A stretch of DNA of 64,000 nt from Microbacterium sp. SORGH_AS_0888. Lineage in GTDB: Bacteria; Actinomycetota; Actinomycetes; Actinomycetales; Microbacteriaceae. Below, one piece after another: positions 1-11,229 of the stretch (position 1 is its first letter; every line of letters starts with the position of its first letter). Made by a program: the position numbers and the translations under genes. Where the stretch lies: positions 1,550,001 through 1,614,000 of the forward strand of contig NZ_JAUTAZ010000001.1 of assembly GCF_030818905.1 (NCBI RefSeq), read 5' to 3'. The notes beneath the pieces were generated by a model, which worked only from the letters and a program-made list of their open reading frames with translations, was not told the DNA's origin and made no database searches.

Positions 1-3350
<3,350 letters not shown>

Positions 3351-3513
3351 GGGGATTACCTCCGTGGGCCCGGGCAGGGGCTCGTGTTCCTTGTCGTCAG
3401 GTGGAGTGCTCCCCATCCCCGAAGCCTTCGCATCACGCGCCGCAATATGCACGGGGGAGCGAAAGAACAGCCGACCACCATATGAGGGCAGGAGGATGGG
3501 AGCGCAAAGAACA

Positions 3514-3542
3514 ACTATACGGCTGATGACGCGCCGTGTCCA
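3514..3542 (-). promoter_or_regulatory. rpoB promoter (-35 TGGACA, -10 TATAGT)
   Basis: On the minus strand TGGACA (3542-3537) and TATAGT (3519-3514) are separated by exactly 17 bases, close to the primary-sigma consensus, and point at rpoB. The transcript would start near 3507, leaving a leader of about 150 bases. Confidence 0.75.
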
Positions 3543-3551
3543 GCGCGGTTC

Positions 3552-3580
3552 TTGACCAGTTTTCCTTCCTGCGGTATAAA
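3552..3580 (+). promoter_or_regulatory. Consensus-like promoter on the + strand, antisense to the response regulator
   Basis: TTGACC (3552-3557), a 17-base spacer and TATAAA (3575-3580) form the closest match to a sigma-70 promoter seen in the window. It diverges from the rpoB promoter and reads into the 3' end of the minus-strand regulator gene (stop at 3604), with no convincing + strand ORF behind it. It could make an antisense or noncoding RNA. Confidence 0.5.
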
Positions 3581-3603
3581 TCCCGTTCCGCGACCGGTCG
3601 CGC

Positions 3604-4284
3604 TCAGCGCTGCGGCGGGGGCGCGTCGCCCCGCGCGATCGCCGCGGCGGCTGCCCGGTCGCGCACGCCGAGCTTCGCGAAGAGCGCGTTGACATGCGTC
3701 TTGACCGTCGACGTCCCCACGTACAGGAGCTCGGCGATCTGCCCGTTCGTGCGGCCCTGCGCCAGGAGCGCGAGCACCTCGGCCTCCCGGGGCGTCAGCT
3801 GCGGCAGGCGCGCGGCGAGCTCCTCCGCGGCCGAGAGGGGCGCTCGCCGCGTCCCGGTCAACGAGCCGACGAGAGCCGCGCCCACCTCCGCGCTGAAGGT
3901 GGACTGCCCGCGCGCGACCGACCGCACGGCCGCGGCGACCTCCGCACGTCCGGCGTCCTTGGTCAGGTACCCCTTCGCACCCGCTCGGAGAGCGGCCAGG
4001 ATCGACTCGTCGTCCGCGTACGTCGTCAGCACGAGCACGGCGGCGCCGGGCACCTCGACCGCCAGCCGCGCGGTCGCCGCGGCGCCGTCCATGCCCGGCA
4101 TCCGCAGATCCATCAGCACGACGTCGGGATGCCGCTGCACAGCCAGCGCGACGGCCTCGGCCCCGTCGCCGGCCGTGCCGACCACCTCGATGTCGGGCAG
4201 GAGCGCGAGGACCGTCGCGAGACCCTCGCGCACGATCGCCTGGTCGTCCGCGACGACCACCCGGATCGGCCGGTCCCCGCTCAC
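3604..4284 (-). CDS. Two-component response regulator, NarL/LuxR family
   Basis: Cytoplasmic DNA-binding regulator of 226 residues. The receiver domain (about 8-122) has the acidic pair D13/D14, phospho-acceptor D59 in [13 protein letters not shown] and a Lys in GYLTKDAG. A LuxR-type helix-turn-helix (about 165-215) carries [15 protein letters not shown] and [14 protein letters not shown]. The GTG start at 4284 overlaps the kinase stop by four bases (GTGA), so it is translationally coupled to the kinase upstream and is its obvious partner. The gene ends only about 60 bases from the rpoB promoter region, and a + strand promoter there could yield antisense RNA over it. The target genes cannot be read from the sequence. 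Confidence 0.9.
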   Translation of the reverse strand: MSGDRPIRVVVADDQAIVREGLATVLALLPDIEVVGTAGDGAEAVALAVQRHPDVVLMDLRMPGMDGAAATARLAVEVPGAAVLVLTTYADDESILAALRAGAKGYLTKDAGRAEVAAAVRSVARGQSTFSAEVGAALVGSLTGTRRAPLSAAEELAARLPQLTPREAEVLALLAQGRTNGQIAELLYVGTSTVKTHVNALFAKLGVRDRAAAAAIARGDAPPPQR

Positions 4285-5426
4285 CCGAGCCCCTCCTCGA
4301 CGACGAGCACGAACCGCCCGGCGGTCTCGTCGACGTGGACCCGGCCGCCCCGCGGGAGCTCTCGCATCCGCTCGGCCATCCCCCGCAGGCCGTATCCGCC
4401 GGACGCCGCCCCGCCGCCCGGCGTCGTCAGCGGATTCGCGACGGTCAGCCGGACGAGGTCGGCCTGCCAGCGGACGCTCGCCTCGACCGTCGCCCCGGGC
4501 GCATGGCGACGGGCGTTGCTCAGCGCCTCCTGCAGCGCGCGCTGCAGGGCCGTGGCCTGCGCCGGGGTCAGGGGCGCGGGCGTGCCGACACGCTCCCAGC
4601 GGATCGCGCCGCCGAGCCCCCGGTGCACCGCCACGAGCTCGTCGAGCAGCCGCTCGACCTCCTCCGGCGGCACGGGCGCGGCGTCCTGCCCCGCCTGCGC
4701 CGTCGCGGGGCGCCGGAGCGCCGCGACGGCCCGGCGCGCCTCGCCGAGACCGGACGCCGCGAGCTCGCGCGCACCCGTCAGCCGCTCCAGCGCGGCGGCG
4801 GGGTCGCCCGCCTCCCGCAGCGCCTCCGCGGCATCCAGCTGCACGACCAGGCCCCCGAGACTGTGCGCGAGCACGTCGTGCAGGTCGCGGGCGAGCGCGA
4901 CGCGCGCGGCCTCCTCCCGCAGCTGCCGGTCGCGCTCCGCGAGCAGCGCCTCGCGTCGGAGCGCTCGCGCGACCTGCCGGCGGCTGACGCCGGCCAGTCC
5001 CCCGACGAGCAGGGCGACGAGCATCGCGCCGAGGCCCGGCAGCGACGTCGCGGCGCCGATCGCCGCGACCGCCACGATCCCGAGCGAGCCCGCCAGGACG
5101 ATGCCGCCCGCGACCGGCGGGAACGCGGCATCCGCCAGCAGCACCATGACGCAGACGACCGCGGGCACGAGCGCGTTGCCGCCCGTGGCCGGTCCCGCGA
5201 TCGAGCCCGTCGCGACCGCCGCGACCGCGGCCCACCGCGCGATGGCCGCCCCGGCCGCGCGTCGTGTCGCGAACACCAGCACCGTCCGCACGAGCCAGCA
5301 CGCGATCGCGACCACGCCCAGCGCCACCGCCCACGTCGGCCGGTCGACGCTGAGCAGCGCCCAGAGCGTCAGCGCCGCGCCGAGCACGGTCAGCACCGCG
5401 CCGAACACCGTGGGGCGAGAGGTCAC
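4281..5426 (-). CDS. Sensor histidine kinase, DesK/NarX-like (HisKA_3)
   Basis: Membrane sensor kinase of 381 residues that should phosphorylate the regulator encoded next to it. Residues 5-145 hold several hydrophobic membrane segments and no large extracellular domain, as in DesK-like or intramembrane-sensing kinases. The dimerisation helix carries the phospho-accepting His at about 183 (ALARDLHDVLAHSLG), followed by an ATPase domain with an N box (QEALSNARRHA) and a G box (GYGLRGMAERM). I use GTG at 5426: a GATGAT hexamer lies six bases upstream, fitting a leaderless start. A longer frame from 5531 would overlap the divergent gene at 5525 and adds residues that look unlike protein. The signal sensed is unknown. 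Confidence 0.87.
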   Translation of the reverse strand: MTSRPTVFGAVLTVLGAALTLWALLSVDRPTWAVALGVVAIACWLVRTVLVFATRRAAGAAIARWAAVAAVATGSIAGPATGGNALVPAVVCVMVLLADAAFPPVAGGIVLAGSLGIVAVAAIGAATSLPGLGAMLVALLVGGLAGVSRRQVARALRREALLAERDRQLREEAARVALARDLHDVLAHSLGGLVVQLDAAEALREAGDPAAALERLTGARELAASGLGEARRAVAALRRPATAQAGQDAAPVPPEEVERLLDELVAVHRGLGGAIRWERVGTPAPLTPAQATALQRALQEALSNARRHAPGATVEASVRWQADLVRLTVANPLTTPGGGAASGGYGLRGMAERMRELPRGGRVHVDETAGRFVLVVEEGLG

Positions 5427-5512
5427 GAGACCATCATCGCGCCGACGCGGCGGCGGCGTTCCGATCCGGGCCACGGGCGTGGCGGCCCGGCCCGGCTCCA
5501 CGGCCGGGCCGG

Positions 5513-5518
5513 TAGCGT
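5513..5518 (+). promoter_or_regulatory. -10 element TAGCGT of a probable leaderless promoter
   Basis: TAGCGT lies exactly six bases before the GTG at 5525, placing the predicted transcription start on the start codon. No ribosome site is visible. Confidence 0.55.
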
Positions 5519-5524
5519 AGAGAC

Positions 5525-6391
5525 GTGGCACGGGCGCGATACGAACCGGACGAGCGCCCGCAGGTGCGCCTCTCCGACGGCTCCATCGCCCGCGTCGTGC
5601 CCTCCGGCTTCACCAGCGGCTACGAGCTCGAGGTCGCCGGAACCCCGCAGTCGCACGTCGACCTGGACGATCCGACGCATCTGCACTTCGAGTACGTCGC
5701 ACGCATGGCGGCCGTGATCGACCGGCTCCGGATGCCCGGCCAGCCCCTCACCGCCGTGCACCTGGGCGCGGGCGCCCTCACGATCCCGCGCTACGTCGCG
5801 CACACGCGACCGGGGTCGCGACAGCAGGTCATCGAGCTGGAGCCCGCGCTCGTCGAGCTCGTCCGCGAGCAGCTGCCGCTGCCGCGCGGCGCCGCGATCC
5901 GGGTGCGGATCGGCGACGCCCGGGAGGGACTCGGCCGGCTGCCCGCTGCGCTGACCGGGGCCGTCGACCTGCTCGTCTCCGACGTCTACGCGGGCGCGCA
6001 GACCCCGGCGCACCTCACGACCGTGGAGTTCTACGGGGCGGCGGCGGACCTGCTCGCGCCCGAGGGGGTCCTGCTCGTGAACGTCGCCGACGGCGCCGGG
6101 CTCGCCTTCGCCCGCCGGCAGGTCGCGACCGTGCGCGCGGTGCTCCCGCACGTCGCGCTGCTCGCCGAGGTGCAGACCCTCAAGGGACGCCGCTTCGGCA
6201 ACCTCGTCATCGCGGCCTCCGCCGCCCCGCTCCCCACCGAGTGGCTCCCCCGGCTCATGGCGGCCGGCCCCCACCCCGCCAAGGTCGCGCACGGGACCGA
6301 GCTCGAGGCCTTCGTGGGCTCGGCGGTTCCCGTCGCCGACGCCGACGCCGTCGCATCGCCCAAGCCGGCGGCATCCCTGTTCGAGCGCTGA
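5525..6391 (+). CDS. Spermidine synthase-like (SpeE-family fold) protein
   Basis: A 288-residue protein with the Rossmann aminopropyltransferase/methyltransferase fold of the spermine/spermidine synthase family. Visible are a glycine-rich AdoMet-binding loop (AVHLGAGALTIPRYVA, about 79-94), the acidic end of strand 2 (VIELEPALVELVRE), a GDARE motif and a DLLVSDVYAG motif where SpeE has its catalytic Asp region. It stands alone, with no speD, speB or transporter nearby, so true polyamine synthesis is unproven. Many actinobacterial members are annotated only as fused-MFS or SpeE-like. The GTG start follows a TAGCGT -10 element by six bases, so it is probably leaderless. Family assignment is firm; substrate is not. 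Confidence 0.8.
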   Translation: MARARYEPDERPQVRLSDGSIARVVPSGFTSGYELEVAGTPQSHVDLDDPTHLHFEYVARMAAVIDRLRMPGQPLTAVHLGAGALTIPRYVAHTRPGSRQQVIELEPALVELVREQLPLPRGAAIRVRIGDAREGLGRLPAALTGAVDLLVSDVYAGAQTPAHLTTVEFYGAAADLLAPEGVLLVNVADGAGLAFARRQVATVRAVLPHVALLAEVQTLKGRRFGNLVIAASAAPLPTEWLPRLMAAGPHPAKVAHGTELEAFVGSAVPVADADAVASPKPAASLFER

Positions 6392-6565
6392 CCCCTCCCG
6401 AGCGGGGAAGGCGGGGCGCGAGGCCACGGGATGTCGGAGCGGCACCGTGCCGCGGCGCGGCGTCCGGACACCGCCGCGTGGCGTCGCCACGACGCGGCGT
6501 GGCCTCGACGCGATGCGCGCCACGACCGGCAGACTGGATGGGCGACCGCGCGGAGAGGAGACGAC

Positions 6566-7093
6566 GTGAGCTACATCAGGGGTTACGACGCCGAGACGCT
6601 GCGAGAGATCGTCGACGAGCGCGAGTGCCTGCAGCGGCTCGAGGAGCTCGGCACGCTGCGGAGCCTGCCTGCTCTGCTGGAGCGGGTGTGGCTGCTGAAG
6701 GTGACCGATCAGCTCGACGAGGCCCTTCTGGTGTCCGAGCAGTCGGTGCGCACGGCCCGCATGGCCGGAACCCGCAAGGACCTGCTGCGCGCCCGCATCC
6801 TGCACGCCACGATCCTGCAGTGGCGCGGCCAGTACGCCGTCGCCGAGCAGGAGCTGACGACCTGCGCCGAAGAGGCAGAGGGCCAGGGGTGGGCCGGCAT
6901 CGCCGCATTCGCCTACCAGCACCGCGGCAAGAACCGGTGGGATGCCGACGACCTCGACGGCGCGCGCGCGGACTTCAAGCGCACCCTGTTCCTCCGGCAG
7001 GAGTCCGGCGCCGTCGACGCGGAGCTCGAGCCGACGCTGCTCGCGATCGACGCGATCGACCGGCGGCGCGTGCACGCAGGGCTCGCGAGCTGA
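6566..7093 (+). CDS. Helical (TPR-like) conserved hypothetical protein
   Basis: Unrecognised 175-residue cytoplasmic protein. It is almost all helix, with paired helices of TPR character, for example LLERVWLLKVTDQLDEALL, then ARILHATILQWRGQYAVAEQ, then AYQHRGKNRWDADDLDGARA, which repeat the small/large residue pattern of tetratricopeptides. Such proteins usually act in protein-protein contacts; no catalytic motif is seen. The GTG start at 6566 is preferred over upstream frames because GGAGAGGAG precedes it and the residues before it are Arg-rich noise. It lies between the SpeE-like gene (174 bases away) and the SprT-like gene on the same strand, but each neighbour seems to have its own promoter. 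Similar small proteins occur in Microbacteriaceae, as far as I recall. Confidence 0.72.
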   Translation: MSYIRGYDAETLREIVDERECLQRLEELGTLRSLPALLERVWLLKVTDQLDEALLVSEQSVRTARMAGTRKDLLRARILHATILQWRGQYAVAEQELTTCAEEAEGQGWAGIAAFAYQHRGKNRWDADDLDGARADFKRTLFLRQESGAVDAELEPTLLAIDAIDRRRVHAGLAS

Positions 7094-7110
7094 GTGTCGG
7101 AGCCGGCCTC

Positions 7111-7116
7111 TAGTCT
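7111..7116 (+). promoter_or_regulatory. -10 element TAGTCT of a probable leaderless promoter
   Basis: TAGTCT is six bases before the ATG at 7123 and no ribosome site intervenes. The pattern matches those at 5513, 8235 and 42056. Confidence 0.55.
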
Positions 7117-7122
7117 TCCGCC

Positions 7123-7611
7123 ATGTCCGAACTGCAGCGGGTCCGCGAGTGGGCCGAGGCGCTCATCGCGCTCCACCTCGACGAGTCGTGGTCGTTCGGG
7201 TTCGACAACGCGACCCGGCGAGCGGGGCTGTGCGATTTCTCCCGTCGGCGCATCAGCGTGTCGCGGTACCTCGCGGCCCGGTACGACGACGAGGACAACC
7301 ATCAGACGCTGCTGCACGAGGTCGCCCACGCGCTCGCGGGGCAGCGCGCCGGGCACGGACCCGTCTGGCGGCGCATCGCGCGCGAGATCGGCTACGCCGG
7401 CGGGGCGACGCACCGGGGCGAGACGGCCACGGAGCTCGCGCCCTGGGTGGGTGTATGCCCCGCGGGGCATACGGTCTATCGCCATCGCCGAGCGACCCGG
7501 CAGGTGTCGTGCGCGCAGTGCGCGCCTCGCTTCGATCCCGCCCACGCGTTCGTGTGGACGCGACGCGAGATCACACGAAGCGACCGCATCGCCGCGATGA
7601 CCCCGCGGTAG
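7123..7611 (+). CDS. SprT-like zinc metalloprotease-fold protein
   Basis: A 162-residue SprT-family protein. The zinc site HEVAHA gives H65, E66 and H69, within LLHEVAHALAG, and the third ligand may be the His in AGHGPVW. The C-terminal third has Cys and His residues (VCPAGH and SCAQC) resembling the zinc ribbon that follows SprT domains. Eukaryotic relatives (SPRTN, Wss1) degrade DNA-crosslinked proteins; the bacterial role is poorly known, and protease activity here is inference. Length fits the bacterial family (about 150-165). The start follows a TAGTCT element with a six-base gap, so the mRNA is probably leaderless. Confidence 0.82.
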   Translation: MSELQRVREWAEALIALHLDESWSFGFDNATRRAGLCDFSRRRISVSRYLAARYDDEDNHQTLLHEVAHALAGQRAGHGPVWRRIAREIGYAGGATHRGETATELAPWVGVCPAGHTVYRHRRATRQVSCAQCAPRFDPAHAFVWTRREITRSDRIAAMTPR

Positions 7612-7640
7612 CCGTCGCGACGGCTCTCGCGCCGGCCGGC

Positions 7641-8228
7641 TCAGTCCGCGACGAAGACGCCGTCCCGAAGCACCGGCACGACGTGCGCCGCGTCGATCTC
7701 GGCCGCGGCGAGCACCTCGTCGCGACGTCCGGCATCCAGCAGCGCCTGCCCCGAGCCCGAGGCGGTCAGCAGGTGGCGGAGCGCCCGGCGGAGCCCCCGG
7801 AACGCCTCGCTCGCGGCGGCCGACTCCGGCGACGTGTGATCGATGCCGATGGCGGCGAGGGCGTCGATCACCGCGCCGGCGCCGAACTGGTCCTCCACCG
7901 TGACACGTCCCTGCTCGCCGAGGGGCACGATCGCGATGGAGGTGCGTGCTCCGCGACGGTGCTGCTCGGCCAACGCGGCCCGTGCGACGGCCGAGGCGTT
8001 GCGCAGGCTGCCCGCGAGCACCAGCGCCTCACCCGCGGCGGCGATCGCGGCGGCGAGCGACGCGGGCGCCGGCACGGCCTCACCGCGGGCCGCCGCATCC
8101 GTCAGCACCGTCGTCTCCGTGAGCACGTCCACGAGCACGACGACATCGGCGGGAGCGAGACGGGCGAGCCCCTCGGCACCCCATTCGAGGCGGACCTGGT
8201 ACCGGGACTGATCGAACGCTGACGGCAT
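7641..8228 (-). CDS. 2-phosphosulfolactate phosphatase (ComB) family protein
   Basis: A 195-residue member of the ComB family, named for the Mg-dependent phosphatase that makes sulfolactate in coenzyme M synthesis. Family blocks are visible: ADVVVLVDVLTETTVLTDAA, AGSLRNASAVARAAL, VEDQFGAGAVIDAL and a VPVLRDGVFVAD ending. Actinobacteria make no coenzyme M, and no comA or sulfolactate gene is nearby, so a different phosphate-ester substrate is likely. It is a single gene, convergent with the SprT-like gene 29 bases away. The ATG follows a TAGGCT -10 element by six bases. The family call is good; the reaction is open. Confidence 0.72.
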   Translation of the reverse strand: MPSAFDQSRYQVRLEWGAEGLARLAPADVVVLVDVLTETTVLTDAAARGEAVPAPASLAAAIAAAGEALVLAGSLRNASAVARAALAEQHRRGARTSIAIVPLGEQGRVTVEDQFGAGAVIDALAAIGIDHTSPESAAASEAFRGLRRALRHLLTASGSGQALLDAGRRDEVLAAAEIDAAHVVPVLRDGVFVAD

Positions 8229-8234
8229 CCGTCC

Positions 8235-8240
8235 AGCCTA
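8235..8240 (-). promoter_or_regulatory. -10 element TAGGCT of a probable leaderless promoter
   Basis: On the minus strand TAGGCT is followed by six bases and then the ATG at 8228 of the ComB-like gene. No ribosome site is present. Confidence 0.55.
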
Positions 8241-8292
8241 GGACGCGGTCGGGGCCTCCCCCGCCGCGCATGTCGGAATGCGACACTGGGGC

Positions 8293-8787
8293 ATGCGCAT
8301 CCTGCTGAAGTTCCCGATCGCGTGCGATGCCGACGCGGCGTGGCGGGCCCTGCACTCCCCCGCGGCGCTCGCCGAGCTGTACGGACCGCTCCTCTCGCTC
8401 GACCAGCTCGGCCCGGCGCCGACGCGCTGGGAGCCGGGCATGGATGCGGCGGTGTCGCTCTCGGCGCTCGGCCTCCTGCCAGTGGGCCAGCAGCTCATCT
8501 CGATCAGCGACCGCGTCGTGACCACGGCCGACGGCGAGGTGCGGATCCTCCGCGACAGCGGGACGCCGTTGACGGGCCCGCTCGCTGCCCTCGACGTGTG
8601 GGACCACCAGATGGCGGTCTCGCCGCTTCCCGACGGCCGGTGCCTGTGGCGCGAACGCCTCGTGATCGGCGGCCGGGCCGCGCCACTGCTCTGGCCCGCC
8701 CTCTGGGCGACATGGCAGTGGCGGGCCGGCCGCATCCGCGCCCTCGCGCCCTCATGGGCTCACGACCCGGCCCCGGCCGCCGACTGA
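8293..8787 (+). CDS. SRPBCC-like conserved hypothetical protein
   Basis: A 164-residue protein with no firm family. The opening MRILLKFPIACDADAAWRAL, followed by a helix and then alternating beta strands (RVVTTADGEVRILRDSG, WRERLVIGG), resembles START/SRPBCC ligand-binding folds, where AWRAL-type helices follow strand 1. The tail LLWPALWATWQWRAGRIRAL is a Trp-rich helix, as at the C-terminus of such domains. Two in-frame ATGs exist (8278 and 8293). I prefer 8293 because the homologous-looking strand begins there and a GACACT hexamer precedes it by five bases; the longer form adds MRHWG. It stands alone between divergent and convergent neighbours. Confidence 0.6.
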   Translation: MRILLKFPIACDADAAWRALHSPAALAELYGPLLSLDQLGPAPTRWEPGMDAAVSLSALGLLPVGQQLISISDRVVTTADGEVRILRDSGTPLTGPLAALDVWDHQMAVSPLPDGRCLWRERLVIGGRAAPLLWPALWATWQWRAGRIRALAPSWAHDPAPAAD

Positions 8788-8797
8788 CCGCGGGCGC

Positions 8798-10273
8798 TCA
8801 GGCGCTCGCCAACGCCGCGACGGGCGTCACCCGGGTCGCGAGGCGTGTCGGCACGACCGCGGCGACGACGGTGAGGAGCGCGGTCGCTGCGACGATCGCG
8901 ATCAGGGGGGCCGCCGGCAGCGCGGGGGCGACGAGCGGCGCCTCGCCGCTCACCGTCGGCACCGAGCCGAGCAGCGACTGCGCACCGGCCCAGCCGTAGC
9001 CGATCCCCAGGACGAGCCCCGTGACGACCGCGGTGACCGTCACGTGCGTCGCCTCGAGCAGCACCATCGTGCGCACCTGCCCGTTCGAGAGCCCGAGCGT
9101 GCGCAGCAGCGCCAGCTCCCGGCGCCGCTGCACGACGCCGAGCACGAGGAGGTTCACGAGGCCCACGCCGGCGATGACGGCCGAGACCGCGATGAGAGCC
9201 ATCATGACGGCCGAGAACGTGTCGATGCCCGTCGCGAGCTCGGGCGGCATCTCGCCGCCGACGGCATCCGAGAGCACGGCCTTCACGGTCTGCAGCGCGA
9301 CAGCGAACATCGTCACGAGCGTCACTCCCATGACGACCCCGATCGCCATGCGGCTCGAGCGCTCGGGGCTGCGGAGCGCGTTCTCGGCGGCGAGCCGCGC
9401 CGTCGCGGAGCGTCCGAAGGCCCGACCGACCAGCCGCAGGAGCGGCGGCATGACCAGCGTCGCGCCCAGCACGATGCCGGTGAACGAGAACACGCCCCCG
9501 AAGAACGCGATCACGACCCCGAGGGGGGTGACCATGCCCGTGAGCACGCCGAGCCCGAGCAGCGCCGCACCGAGCACGAACAGCACGATCGCGACGACGT
9601 TGCGCACCGTCCGGCGCGCCACCCGGGCGAAGGGCGGCTCGCCCGCATCCCCCAGCGCCTGCAGCGGGGTCACGGTCAGGACCCGGCGCGACCCGGCCCA
9701 CGCGGCCGCCCAGGTCGTCAGCACGACGATCGCGGCCGGCAGCAGCAGCACGGGGCGCACGAGCTGCATCCCCTCGGGGTGGAGCGAGAGCGCCGACTCG
9801 AGGACGGCCACGCCGGCCATGGCGACGGCCGTGCCGCCGACGAGGCCGAGGACGGCGCCGACGGCGCCCACGGCGAGCCCCTGACGGGCGATCGCTCGTC
9901 GCTCCGAGCGCGCCGAGGCGCCGATCAGGCGCATGAGGGCGATCCGGCGGGTGCGCCCCGCGACGATCGTGGCGAACGTGTTGGCGACGACGATCGAGGC
10001 GACGTAGACGGCGAGGCCCACCAGCAGCACGGTCATGATGGAGAGCACGACCAGCACCGTGCCGGACTCGCCGAGGATCGAGTCCGCGCGCATCAGGGCC
10101 GCGATGAGCTCGGTGGCCGAGAGCAGCAGCACGGCGAAGGCGGTGGAGATCGCCGCGACGAGCACGCTCGCCCCCATCCCCGGCTCGCGCTCGCGACGCG
10201 AGCGGCCGGGCCCCGGGCCGCGAGTCGGGACGGCGAGGTCGCGGCTCGCGGAGTCCGCCGTGCGCGCGCTCAC
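8798..10273 (-). CDS. ABC transporter permease, FtsX/MacB type
   Basis: Integral membrane permease of 491 residues with two FtsX-like cores. A hydrophobic N-terminal segment is followed by paired helices near 90-130, 155-190, 225-290 and, after a short loop, a second core at about 375-480 (IDTFSAVMMALIAVSAVIAG, then VVQRRRELALLRTLGLS). The motif ELALLRTLGLSNGQVR is typical of MacB/LolC-like exporters. The GTG start at 10273 overlaps the ATPase stop by four bases, so ATPase and permease form one unit, and both follow a two-component pair as in peptide or antibiotic-responsive exporters. A longer upstream frame is noise opposite the ATPase gene. The substrate is unknown; drug or peptide export is inference from context. 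Confidence 0.87.
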   Translation of the reverse strand: MSARTADSASRDLAVPTRGPGPGRSRREREPGMGASVLVAAISTAFAVLLLSATELIAALMRADSILGESGTVLVVLSIMTVLLVGLAVYVASIVVANTFATIVAGRTRRIALMRLIGASARSERRAIARQGLAVGAVGAVLGLVGGTAVAMAGVAVLESALSLHPEGMQLVRPVLLLPAAIVVLTTWAAAWAGSRRVLTVTPLQALGDAGEPPFARVARRTVRNVVAIVLFVLGAALLGLGVLTGMVTPLGVVIAFFGGVFSFTGIVLGATLVMPPLLRLVGRAFGRSATARLAAENALRSPERSSRMAIGVVMGVTLVTMFAVALQTVKAVLSDAVGGEMPPELATGIDTFSAVMMALIAVSAVIAGVGLVNLLVLGVVQRRRELALLRTLGLSNGQVRTMVLLEATHVTVTAVVTGLVLGIGYGWAGAQSLLGSVPTVSGEAPLVAPALPAAPLIAIVAATALLTVVAAVVPTRLATRVTPVAALASA

Positions 10274-11031
10274 GCCGCCACCTCCGACGCGAGCATGTAC
10301 GCCGCGATCTGCTCGGCGCTCTGTCCGCGGGAGTCCGCGACGACCCGACCGTCGCCGAGGTAGAGCACACGGTCGGCGTGCGAGGCCGCGATCGGATCGT
10401 GCGTCACCATCGCGATCGTCTGCCCCTTCTCCCGGCTCGCCCGCTGGAGCAGCCCGAGCACCTCCCGGCCCGTGCGCGAGTCGAGGTTCCCGGTCGGCTC
10501 GTCGGCGAACACGAGGTCCGGCGCACCGGCGAGGGCCCGTGCGATCGCGACACGCTGCTGCTGTCCGCCGGACAGCTCGTGCGGCCGGTGACGGAGACGG
10601 CCTGCGAGTCCGAGCGTCTCGACGAGCTCGTCGATGCGCGCCCGCTCGAGCGATGTCGGACGCCGCCCGTCGAGGTCGAAGGGCAGCGTGATGTTGCCGA
10701 TGACGTCGAGGGTCGGCACGAGGTTGAACGCCTGGAAGACGAACCCGATGCGTCGGCGGCGCAGCAGCGTCAGCTCCGCGTCGCCGAGCCTGCCGATCTC
10801 GGTGTCGCCGACCCACACACGCCCGGATGTCGGCGCGTCGAGCCCCGCCATCATGTGCATGAGCGTGGACTTCCCGGACCCCGAAGGGCCCATGATCGCC
10901 GTGAACTCGCCACGGCGGATGCCGACGCTGACGGAGTCGAGCGCGCGCACCTCGCCTTCGCCGGTGCCGTAGGTCTTGGTCAGCCGCTCGACGCGGGCGG
11001 CGAACCCCAGTTCGCTGGATGGAATGTGCAT
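10270..11031 (-). CDS. ABC transporter ATP-binding protein, MacB/LolD type
   Basis: ATPase of 253 residues that drives the adjacent FtsX-type permease. Walker A is GPSGSGKST, the signature is LSGGQQQRVAIARAL, Walker B is LVFADEPTGNLDS and the switch His lies in VTHDP. The DEPTGNLDS extension is characteristic of the LolD/MacB subfamily. The ATG at 11031 (MHIPSSELGF) is preferred to an upstream ATG whose added residues are encoded by a palindromic repeat (11118-11188). A TAGCGT element lies seven bases upstream, so this gene probably starts its own leaderless transcript although a two-component pair precedes it on the same strand. Confidence 0.88.
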   Translation of the reverse strand: MHIPSSELGFAARVERLTKTYGTGEGEVRALDSVSVGIRRGEFTAIMGPSGSGKSTLMHMMAGLDAPTSGRVWVGDTEIGRLGDAELTLLRRRRIGFVFQAFNLVPTLDVIGNITLPFDLDGRRPTSLERARIDELVETLGLAGRLRHRPHELSGGQQQRVAIARALAGAPDLVFADEPTGNLDSRTGREVLGLLQRASREKGQTIAMVTHDPIAASHADRVLYLGDGRVVADSRGQSAEQIAAYMLASEVAA

Positions 11032-11038
11032 GTCCTCG

Positions 11039-11044
11039 ACGCTA
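11039..11044 (-). promoter_or_regulatory. -10 element TAGCGT before the ABC exporter genes
   Basis: TAGCGT (minus strand) is separated by seven bases from the ATG at 11031. It suggests the ATPase-permease unit has its own promoter in addition to read-through from the regulator pair. Confidence 0.5.
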
Positions 11045-11117
11045 CGAACCCGCCCGCAGGCGCCGCATCCACCGCCGGATGCATCCGCATCCCCCCGCGG
11101 TATGACCCGCCCCCGAC

Positions 11118-11188
11118 CGCGAGACCAGTCCCGCGCGCCGAGACCGGTGGTTTTCTCGCCGGTCTCGGCGGCGCGGACTGGTCTCGCG
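11118..11188. repeat. 71-base dispersed palindrome, copy 1
   Basis: Outer arms CGCGAGACCAGTCC (11118-11131) and its exact complement (11175-11188) enclose inner arms CCGAGACCGG and CCGGTCTCGG around an 11-base loop containing TTTT. Two other copies of identical length are at 43780 and 49286. It sits between the response regulator stop and the ABC ATPase start and could fold as a strong hairpin in RNA. Confidence 0.9.
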
Positions 11189-11229
11189 GACAAGGGACGG
11201 GGGCGGGGCGGGGGGCGGGGGGCGGGGGG

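Noticed and set aside
7641..8228. Sulfolactate/coenzyme M pathway suggested by the ComB-like gene
   Set aside because: No other pathway gene is near and the lineage does not make coenzyme M; only the family name is kept.
11118..11188. Reading the palindrome as part of an N-terminal extension of the ABC ATPase
   Set aside because: An upstream ATG would translate the repeat (a WSRG-rich peptide also encoded by the other copies); homology begins at MHIPSSELGF and a promoter lies in between.
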